Positions 31,601 to 37,034 of a stretch of 37,034 nucleotides of DNA are shown one piece after another; position 1 is the first letter of the stretch, and every line of letters begins with the position of its first letter. The notes under the pieces were generated by a model that did no database searches, was not told the origin of the DNA, and saw only the letters and a program-made list of their open reading frames with translations. The translations under genes and the position numbers were made by a program. Source of the stretch: a virus. Location: positions 1-37,034 of IMG/VR virus record IMGVR_UViG_3300045747_000133. The stretch is one strand, 5' to 3'.

Positions 31601-31900
31601 ATTGATACCGGTTTTGGCCGTGGCACGGTCCTAAGCGGATCGGCTACCAAGACCAAAGTCTCCACTACGGACGGAAATCTATCGTTTGGGCTAAGTGCAT
31701 CTGGTTGGACCGGTAGCAGCGCTGCAAGCAGCGCGTATGTAAACGTATCAAGCTCCGTGACAACGGTAAAACTGCGGGCACTGGCCACCAATAGCACTAT
31801 CCCATCGAGCACATACACCTTTGGCTCCTACTCTGAGGTTCTGTCTACGGCGACGGTTTTGGCCACTGGAACGCTGAATTGGGTGGCGGTTGGGGACTAG
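28685..31900 (+). CDS. J-like tail-tip / central fibre protein (DUF1983-like)
   Basis: A 1071-residue protein. Its N-terminal third carries small beta domains, then a helical region with repeated 'tLdat... aETnisSLEGti' patterns (VRMTTAETNISSLEGTILTK). The region of about residues 510-660 (YTVKLDVDGKVSGFGLAS, DGQITNAKIANLAVDNAKIT) is like the DUF1983/tail-tip J C-terminal region of siphoviruses. The last 300 residues are Ser/Thr-rich beta domains likely to contact the host. It is unusual to find a J-like module in a podovirus-like gene order. The start overlaps the gene before (ATGA). Confidence 0.75.
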   Translation: MTDQRNDLPPASAPNFLEKVREALSTYLGTRGDRLDRGLTVRDLSDAGLVDITPGYLSGRGRVAPIMGIGNSVEPVYVADLTPPPTPTGFSAVAAISNIMVECAAQTYTVGHGHGRSKLYGATWISGPLPVFADAVLLEEFQGTVFSHATNPATTWHLWLTWVSVDGVESTSPAGGTNGVAVTTGQDVASLLAALTGELTASQLHADLGSRINIIDGGVAQPALAYPLAKLAALQDAANQKLRIDVDSMGTNLLSSLVTINNTLTTVHDAGITVDPGSGLVVITGLEAANTHLTTVDARLSAAEGSILLKATTTYVDNAIATAVLDPTQVPIFGILEARVTTAELDINSLEGSVALKANTLDLSATNVRMTTAETNISSLEGTILTKVSQSSFDAVTGGLDTRLGSAETLLSVVGDTSTLANEVFHSSQALRRDDADAEALLRSILNNENTGADSRLALATAKNELSAYTDAGVAAEAAQRLLLVSVVDGHTSAISAEALTRATQTGELYAQYTVKLDVDGKVSGFGLASSGPGGPGSAFEIRADKFSIAAPTGATAGYVPFTVVATAYTNTDGVYFPAGVYAANAYILDGQITNAKIANLAVDNAKITDLSATKLTAGSIAVGQHIESATYSASGGTTGWHIGGDGNSIFNNATVRGEFIALGPTSGDYARMFYGNVEIYKQVPGVGSVAYKALSRIETGVASNNTLVTIPGYFKSQPKVIVSPNSMQLYSAAYAGQNQSINCSASAPVESYAGSMVWRFTPTANLVLASGSLTKTINQTSGAVSATNWTSSTYTTDANTSSITPVITIASNRGNGASQYFYRTVRWRVEYLVGVSTWVTTGAFTTTNLGADTAASSSSSASFTFPYAGTWVFRIYAEVYDTSTAVFGAASYTYSTATVTYSGTSSHNLYSGVSGTSYSLAINNGTYTPTAPWELDPSGTYSTTYSYSYTLQGGTSFTSGQATLSDPSGTFIDTGFGRGTVLSGSATKTKVSTTDGNLSFGLSASGWTGSSAASSAYVNVSSSVTTVKLRALATNSTIPSSTYTFGSYSEVLSTATVLATGTLNWVAVGD

Positions 31901-31916
31901 CGTGGCAAGCATGGCA
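31900..31916 (+). repeat. 17-nt direct repeat, copy 1 (after J-like gene stop)
   Basis: GCGTGGCAAGCATGGCA begins with the last base of the TAG stop and is identical to 35045-35061. Confidence 0.75.
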
Positions 31917-31926
31917 GCATGCCCGA

Positions 31927-32331
31927 ATGCTGGTATTTGACTTTGACAAGGTGTTTGCTTTTGCTAAACCACGCTTGCCAGGATTGGCGCGGTCTGAGCA
32001 AATGACAGGCATTGGCTGGGCAAAAAACGGTGAACTGGTAGCCGGCGCTGTGTTTGAGGGATTCAACGGCTGGAATATGTGGATGCACATTGCAGCTATA
32101 CCGGGCCGGTCATGGCTTAGGCGTGATTTTCTTCTGGCCTGCTTCAAGTACCCATTCGACGTTTGCGGAGTGGTTCGCTTGAGTGGGTATGTCGATGCCA
32201 GCAACGTGGATTCGCGCAGGTTTTGTGAGCATCTCGGGTGCCGGCAAGAGGCGCGGTTGGTGGGTGCAGCCAAGGATGGCGGCGATGTGATTATTTACGT
32301 GATACGTCGAGAGGATTTCCGCCATGTCTAA
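31927..32331 (+). CDS. GNAT-like acyltransferase-fold phage protein
   Basis: A 134-residue protein from the ATG at 31927. The sequence TGIGWAKNGELVAGAVFEGF, WMHIAAIPGRSWL, LLACFKYPFDVCGVVRLSGY, NVDSRRFCEHLGCRQEARL and GGDVIIYVIRRED follows the strand order of GNAT folds, with the last part like the acetyl-CoA-binding end. Such proteins are often found among virion genes of phages. The substrate is not known. The frame opens further upstream but no ribosome site favours those starts. Confidence 0.6.
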   Translation: MLVFDFDKVFAFAKPRLPGLARSEQMTGIGWAKNGELVAGAVFEGFNGWNMWMHIAAIPGRSWLRRDFLLACFKYPFDVCGVVRLSGYVDASNVDSRRFCEHLGCRQEARLVGAAKDGGDVIIYVIRREDFRHV

Positions 32332-33415
32332 ATGGATGTTTGAGTTTTACCCTATCGGAGCCTTTGAGCCCCGGCCGGGCGGTGGCATGCGATTGCATGG
32401 TGGAAGCGGCGGAAGTGATGCACCCCCGCCAGACCCGCGCCTGGTTGAGGCACAGATCCGTTCGATGGGCATTCAGGATTCAGCCATTCAGGACATTCTT
32501 TCCATCAGCAAGGACATGGCCCCGCTGCAAAAGGAGAGCATGCAGTTTGCGCTGGACTCCGGCAAGACAGCCTACGGACAGTCCCAATCTGACCGTGAAT
32601 GGATGTTGGGTCGTCGGGAAAACCTCACTGGCTTGCAGGACACCATGCTGGCCGACGCACAGGGGTTTAATGAAGATGGGCGCGCAGATCAACTGGCCGG
32701 GCAGGCTCAGGCTGACGTAACGGCATCCTTCGACAATGCTGCTGGCATTCAATCGCGCAACTTGGCACGCATGGGCATAAACCCGAGTGCTGGCAAGTCC
32801 CTGGCCATGGGAAACCAGACCAATATCGCGCGCGCGGTAGCTGGTGCTGGCGCTGCGAACAAGGCGCGGGAGGGCGCTCGGCTGGAGGGCTATTCCCTGA
32901 CCGACCGGGCGGCAAACACATTGTCCGGTTACCCGGAGATGGCAACAACAACCACTGGTTCCGGAGCCTCGATTGCGGCCAATGGCGTGAACATCGCTAA
33001 CGCCGGTACCGAAGGGCTCATGTCTGGAAACAAGACTGCGGCAAGTGTGGCCGGCTCCATGGGATCCAACGCCAGCAGCATGTGGGGTGCGCAGTCAAGC
33101 TACAAGAACGGACAGGACAGCGCCAATCAGGGCGACTCGCCCGCTGCGATCATGGGAGGCCTGGGCGGCATGGCCATGGGCTTTGCGAAGTTCTCAGACC
33201 GACGCCTGAAAGCAAACATTGAACTGGTTGGCAAGGATGAGGCTACCGGCCTGAATCTGTACGAATTCAACTACACGACCAATCCGAAAGTGCGATTCCG
33301 CGGGGTGATGGCCGATGAGGTTCTGGTATCGCACCCTGGCGCTGTGGTGGAAACGAGCGACGGTTACCTGGCTGTTGATTACAGCCAACTTGGAATTGAA
33401 ATGGTGGAGGTTTGA
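32324..33415 (+). CDS. Internal-virion candidate with C-terminal S74-like domain
   Basis: A 363-residue protein overlapping the previous gene by 8 nt. It has a Gly-rich N-terminus (RPGGGMRLHGGSGGSDAPPP), long helices in the middle (TASFDNAAGIQSRNLARMG) and a C-terminal segment (residues ~290-363) with FSDRRLKANIELV and LYEFNYTTNPKVRFRGVMAD, matching the start of an S74 chaperone domain but shorter. Position before the ejection-like protein and polyvalent gene suggests a virion-internal or tail-associated protein. Whether the S74 segment self-cleaves is unclear. Confidence 0.6.
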   Translation: MSKWMFEFYPIGAFEPRPGGGMRLHGGSGGSDAPPPDPRLVEAQIRSMGIQDSAIQDILSISKDMAPLQKESMQFALDSGKTAYGQSQSDREWMLGRRENLTGLQDTMLADAQGFNEDGRADQLAGQAQADVTASFDNAAGIQSRNLARMGINPSAGKSLAMGNQTNIARAVAGAGAANKAREGARLEGYSLTDRAANTLSGYPEMATTTTGSGASIAANGVNIANAGTEGLMSGNKTAASVAGSMGSNASSMWGAQSSYKNGQDSANQGDSPAAIMGGLGGMAMGFAKFSDRRLKANIELVGKDEATGLNLYEFNYTTNPKVRFRGVMADEVLVSHPGAVVETSDGYLAVDYSQLGIEMVEV

Positions 33416-33416
33416 T

Positions 33417-35042
33417 ATGGCAAAGCGTAGCAGTGTCCTGGATTTTCTTTCGTCCTTTAATCAGACCTTCGATACCGTCAACAAGGTAGGCAAGGATTAT
33501 GAAATTTCCAAGCTGGCCAACGAAAAAGAAACCGCCGTCTACAACCCTGACCAAGTAAATCAGCGCGATGCTATTTCCGGCGCCGTAGATGCCGAAGGCA
33601 AGCCGCTCTATACCGTCGATACCACGCCAGACGGACAGACGCGCGTGCAGAGTAATGTCCCTGGAGAAAATGGAGCGCAGCCTGCGCCGTTCAACATTGC
33701 CGCACAGGGCACGCAATACATGGGAAAGACCTATGACCGTGCTCTGACGGACTCCGACCGGGCATCTGCCAAGAACCTGGCCATGTCCGGGATCATGAGC
33801 AAGTACGGCGATACAGAGGGCGCGATGCGCTTTCAGGATAGTGCTTTGCGCATGCAGCGCCAAGACAAGCAGGATGTACGCCAAGATAAGCAAGATGCCC
33901 AAGGCGACCAGCGGTTTTCTTGGGACAAGACACGCGCAGAGCGTGAGCAGCGCACTGCCGACCAAACGGAAGCTGACGCGACCACAATGCGTGAGATTGA
34001 TGCGCAGGTGGCCGGCAACTTCAAAAAGCGCACAAGCAATCCGGACGGTACCCAGCGCCAGGTTAACGCTGACGATCTGTTGTCCGTCACCCATGAAAAG
34101 GCAAACCTGCTGGCCAAGGGTGGCTACATCAAGGATGCCACTGCGCTGACGGACCAGTATGCAGCCAGTGTTTCGCTCAAGTTGAAATCTGAGCAGGCCC
34201 AGCGCGAGGCGGCGCTAAAAAACATCGCGCCCGGCGATTACAAGGCCGTGGCTGAGTATTACAACCGGTTTATTCCTGATGGCGCACAGATCACGGCCAC
34301 TGAGCCCGGCAAGAATGGCGCCCTAGTGATCAAGCGCGCGCAGAGTGACGGCACGCAACTGCCTGACAAGGTACTTGCCAAGGGCGATGCCGAATTGAGC
34401 GCCATGCTGCAGCAGACCGTGGACAGCAACGCCATGACGCAGTTTTCAGCAAACGAGTTCAAGAACAATCTGCTGTTGAAGGCCGACCAGCGCGGCGCTG
34501 CACAGCTTGGCCTGGCTGGAAACGCCGACCGTCGCGCGCAAGCAAACTTTGAGGCTGAGCAGCCGACGCGCGAGGCCGCTCAAGAAGTGGCTAAGCTCAA
34601 GATTGAACTGGCCAAGACTGATGACCCGAGGCGGCAAGCAGAGTTGAGCGACAAGATCACGGCGCTTTCCAGTGGCCGGCGTGGCGCCAGCGCGCAACAT
34701 GACCCGGCCGACATTGCCAAGGCCAAGGCCCTGGTGGCACAGAACATTTACCCGAACGAGGGTGAGGCCCTGGATGCCATTGTCAGCAAGCCTGACAAGC
34801 TGTACCAAGGCTACAAAGACGCGGCCATGAAGGTCACAATGAATGCTGACGATTCAATCACCAGCGCCAAGAAGATGATGGCCGATGATGGCTGGGTGAA
34901 GTCCAGCCATGGAACGTGGAAGCGCGCTGGCGGCGGTGGCGCAGCGGCCGGTGGCCCGACCAAGGGTACGGTCGTGGACGGCTTTGAGTTCCAAGGCGGC
35001 AACCCCAACGACAAGGCAAGTTGGAAGGCTGTGGCCAAGTAA
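33417..35042 (+). CDS. Putative internal virion / ejection protein
   Basis: A 541-residue, mostly helical, polar protein from the ATG at 33417; an extension to 33315 is rejected because it overlaps the gene before. An imperfect repeat rich in Gln/Asp/Lys/Arg (RQDKQDVRQDKQDAQ) is followed by helices (DKTRAEREQRTADQTEADA). The C-terminus ends GFEFQGGNPNDKASWKAVA. The composition and place just before a huge polyvalent gene are like proteins carried inside the head and injected with the DNA. Function is inferred. Confidence 0.55.
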   Translation: MAKRSSVLDFLSSFNQTFDTVNKVGKDYEISKLANEKETAVYNPDQVNQRDAISGAVDAEGKPLYTVDTTPDGQTRVQSNVPGENGAQPAPFNIAAQGTQYMGKTYDRALTDSDRASAKNLAMSGIMSKYGDTEGAMRFQDSALRMQRQDKQDVRQDKQDAQGDQRFSWDKTRAEREQRTADQTEADATTMREIDAQVAGNFKKRTSNPDGTQRQVNADDLLSVTHEKANLLAKGGYIKDATALTDQYAASVSLKLKSEQAQREAALKNIAPGDYKAVAEYYNRFIPDGAQITATEPGKNGALVIKRAQSDGTQLPDKVLAKGDAELSAMLQQTVDSNAMTQFSANEFKNNLLLKADQRGAAQLGLAGNADRRAQANFEAEQPTREAAQEVAKLKIELAKTDDPRRQAELSDKITALSSGRRGASAQHDPADIAKAKALVAQNIYPNEGEALDAIVSKPDKLYQGYKDAAMKVTMNADDSITSAKKMMADDGWVKSSHGTWKRAGGGGAAAGGPTKGTVVDGFEFQGGNPNDKASWKAVAK

Positions 35043-35044
35043 CT

Positions 35045-35061
35045 GCGTGGCAAGCATGGCA
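35045..35061 (+). repeat. 17-nt direct repeat, copy 2 (before polyvalent gene)
   Basis: GCGTGGCAAGCATGGCA lies just after the stop of the ejection-like gene and is identical to 31900-31916. Both copies lie in short gaps right after a stop codon. Confidence 0.75.
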
Positions 35062-35068
35062 CTCTGCT

Positions 35069-35091
35069 CCCCATTCATTGCAATGGGGAAT
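35069..35091 (+). promoter_or_regulatory. Hairpin masking the ribosome site of the polyvalent gene
   Basis: CCCCATT (35069-35075) pairs perfectly with AATGGGG (35082-35088) around a 6-nt loop. The right arm contains the GGGGA ribosome site 6 nt before the ATG at 35096, so folding would hide it. This suggests translational control of the following gene. Confidence 0.55.
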
Positions 35092-35095
35092 CTGA

Positions 35096-37034
35096 ATGGC
35101 GAATCCATGGGAACAAGACTGGTCGAAACCCGCTGCTGCCTCCAACGCGGCCCCATGGGAAAAGAACTGGTCAGAGCCATCTGGCGACACAGCCACTGCT
35201 GAGAAACCCAAAGGACGCACCGCCGCGGACTATGCCCGCGATGTTGGCGTTACTGCACTCAAAGGCGCGGTTGGACTGCCCCAGGCGTTCGTTGGTCTGG
35301 CCGACATTCCCACGCTCGGCCACGCCGGCAAGGCGCTGGAGTCCATTGGGTACCGGCCAAACGAAACTCAGGCCCTGCTGGACCAGCAATATTCCGAGGC
35401 AACCCAGGCTGACAAGGCCTATGTCGGCCAGGCTGATGGTTTCATTGATACGCTCGGCCGCGCCATTGAGCGCCCGGCAACCATCGCAACCGCTGTTGGT
35501 GAATCCCTGCCGCAGATACTGGGCGGCGCTGGCATTGCGCGTGGCCTGATTAAATCTGGTGCTGTCGCTGCGCCATGGCTTGCCGGTGCTTTGGGCGAGG
35601 GCGTGTTGGGCGCTGGCGGTGCTGCAGAGCAGATCCGCGGCGAGACTGCTGATGGCCTGCTGACTCCAGAGCAGGCTGCTGCCGCTGTTGGGTCCGGCGC
35701 GGGTACTGCCGCTTTCGGTGCGCTTGGAGGGAAACTTACCAACAGCAAGTTGGGCCAGCGTTTGGGACTTTCAGACGTAGATACCATGCTGGCGCAGGGC
35801 GCTGGAAAGCTGGCAAAGTCGCCGGCCGGGTTCGTCAAGCAAGTGATCGGCTCTGGTATCAGCGAAGGCGCTTTTGAAGAACTACCGCAGTCGGTGCAAG
35901 AACAGATGTGGCAGAACTATGCCACTGGCAAACCGATTGGCGAGGGTGTTGGAAATGCTGCTGCCATGGGCCTGCTGGCCGGTGCCGCGATGGGCGGCGC
36001 TGGCGGTGGCTACAACGCTGCCGTGTCTAAGATGGACGCACCCGCTGCGGATCCACTGCAGCCAGAGCAGACTGCACCTTCTAACATTGCGCCAGCTGCT
36101 CCGAACACTGCAGCCGCTGCTCTAAATATTGCGCCCGCTGCGCCAGAAGTGTCGGCCGCTGAAAAGGCGCTGCACACACCGGTGGAGCTCACCAGCCTGG
36201 ATCGGGTAAACGAAATCGACAAGCAGGAAATGGCCCTGGCAGAGCGCGAGGCAGAGCTAAACGACCCGGCCAAGGGCTACGGCCCCATGTTTGATCAAGA
36301 GCGCAAGGACGTAGAGGTTCAGCGCCTGGAACTTTCCCAAGAGCGCGCGGATCTGTCCAAGGACTGGCCCAAGGCAGTGCAGGGCGCGCCGGCCAGCTTC
36401 ACCACAGAAGCCGGGGCAAGGGTGGAAGCTACCTATTCCCTGATGGATGCCGGCGACCTGGTGACTTCCCATGACACCGGCCTGCGCAAGAATTCCGCTT
36501 ACCCGCAAGAGTTGCAGCCCCGGGAGCGCGACCGCGCCGCTTCTGAAATGCAAGTTTCTGGCATCGTCCAGAAGTTGGACCCGGCCCGCCTCGGCCTGTC
36601 CGCTGATGCTGCCAACGGCGCGCCCATCGTCGGCGCTGATGGCCTGGTGGAGTCCGGCAACGCCCGCACCATCGCCCTGATGCGCGTGTATCAGGCCAAC
36701 GGCCAAAAGGCTGCTGATTACAAGCAGTTTTTGCGCACCAACGCGGCACAGTTTGGCCTGACACCTGAATCCGTTGATGCCATGGCCAAGCCGGTGCTGG
36801 TCCGGGTGCGCACCACGCCGGTCAACCGTGCCGAGTTTGCCCGCCAGGCCAACGCATCAACCGTGGCGCAAATGTCGCCCAGCGAAACTGCCAAGTCGGA
36901 TGCCGCGCGCATTGATTCCATGGAGGATCTGACACCTGATGACGGTGGCGACTTCTCCAACGCAGCCTCGCGCCCGTTCATTCGCCGTTTCATGGCCCGA
37001 CTGCCCGCCACGGAGCAGGCCGGGATGATCGACG
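35096..37034 (+). CDS. Polyvalent protein with DdrB/ParB-like domain, N-terminal part
   Basis: A frame open from the ATG at 35096 to the window edge: at least 646 residues of a much larger protein. The N-terminus has a tandem motif PWEQDWSKP ... PWEKNWSEP, then Gly/Ala-rich hydrophobic stretches (AAMGLLAGAAMGGAGGGYNA). From about residue 433 comes a DdrB-like ParB-fold domain: ADAANGAPIVGADGLVESGN and ARTIALMRVYQANG, then FARQANASTVAQMSPSETAK. Such domains occur in giant phage and plasmid polyvalent proteins thought to enter the cell with the DNA and to protect it. The rest lies outside the window. Confidence 0.75.
   Translation, partial: MANPWEQDWSKPAAASNAAPWEKNWSEPSGDTATAEKPKGRTAADYARDVGVTALKGAVGLPQAFVGLADIPTLGHAGKALESIGYRPNETQALLDQQYSEATQADKAYVGQADGFIDTLGRAIERPATIATAVGESLPQILGGAGIARGLIKSGAVAAPWLAGALGEGVLGAGGAAEQIRGETADGLLTPEQAAAAVGSGAGTAAFGALGGKLTNSKLGQRLGLSDVDTMLAQGAGKLAKSPAGFVKQVIGSGISEGAFEELPQSVQEQMWQNYATGKPIGEGVGNAAAMGLLAGAAMGGAGGGYNAAVSKMDAPAADPLQPEQTAPSNIAPAAPNTAAAALNIAPAAPEVSAAEKALHTPVELTSLDRVNEIDKQEMALAEREAELNDPAKGYGPMFDQERKDVEVQRLELSQERADLSKDWPKAVQGAPASFTTEAGARVEATYSLMDAGDLVTSHDTGLRKNSAYPQELQPRERDRAASEMQVSGIVQKLDPARLGLSADAANGAPIVGADGLVESGNARTIALMRVYQANGQKAADYKQFLRTNAAQFGLTPESVDAMAKPVLVRVRTTPVNRAEFARQANASTVAQMSPSETAKSDAARIDSMEDLTPDDGGDFSNAASRPFIRRFMARLPATEQAGMID

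Noticed and set aside
1-37034. CRISPR arrays, tRNA genes, rRNA, insertion sequences, integrase
   Set aside because: No regular spacer-repeat pattern, cloverleaf-like sequence, transposase or tyrosine/serine recombinase motif was recognised by eye; absence is not certain without a computed search.

Overview
The window is a 37 kb piece of a temperate, podovirus-like phage or prophage from a Gram-negative host. The GC-leaning codon use, the AGGAG-type ribosome sites and the style of the proteins suggest a betaproteobacterium of the Burkholderiales, but that host call is an inference. The spanin pair (inner-membrane Rz type plus lipoprotein Rz1 type) shows directly that the host has an outer membrane. 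No integrase, tRNA, attachment site or CRISPR array was seen, and both ends cut through genes, so the element continues on both sides.

Layout. Positions 1-4125 are read leftward: a CI-like repressor (3589-4125), a tightly overlapping chain of small accessory genes, a full-length cytosine-5 DNA methyltransferase that shares almost its whole length with a second reading frame (1192-2089), and a PAPS-reductase/DndC-like ATP-pyrophosphatase protein. A repressor/Cro-like divergent switch lies at 4126-4218. A second leftward promoter (3284-3313) carries the same kind of operator inside its spacer. Positions 4219-8078 are read rightward: a Cro-like regulator, small DNA-binding proteins, a replication initiator with internal hexamer repeats, a lambda P-like protein, a zinc-ribbon protein and a DUF1064 nuclease-like protein.

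The late region (8071-37034, all rightward) starts with the small and large terminase subunits and a P22-like portal. A lysis cassette follows (membrane/coiled-coil protein, M15-type endolysin, holin-like protein, nested Rz/Rz1), sitting unusually between portal and capsid genes. Next come large beta-rich virion proteins, a scaffold-like protein, a CsrA-like small protein, an N4-gp56-type major capsid protein, a decoration-like protein, a strong terminator (23147-23177), two adaptor-like proteins, an S74-chaperone tail fibre, a membrane protein, a large tail protein, a J-like tail-tip protein, a GNAT-like protein, two internal-virion/ejection candidates (one with a second S74-like domain) and the start of a very large polyvalent protein with a DdrB/ParB-like domain. 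There are no tape-measure, sheath or tail-tube genes, which supports a short-tailed particle.

Most notable: two complete reading frames of about 295 codons occupy the same DNA and both look like phage protein families; their cassette is bounded by an exact 13-nt repeat that carries the start signals. A CsrA-like gene lies directly before a major capsid gene that has no ordinary start codon. A hairpin buries the ribosome site of the terminal polyvalent protein.
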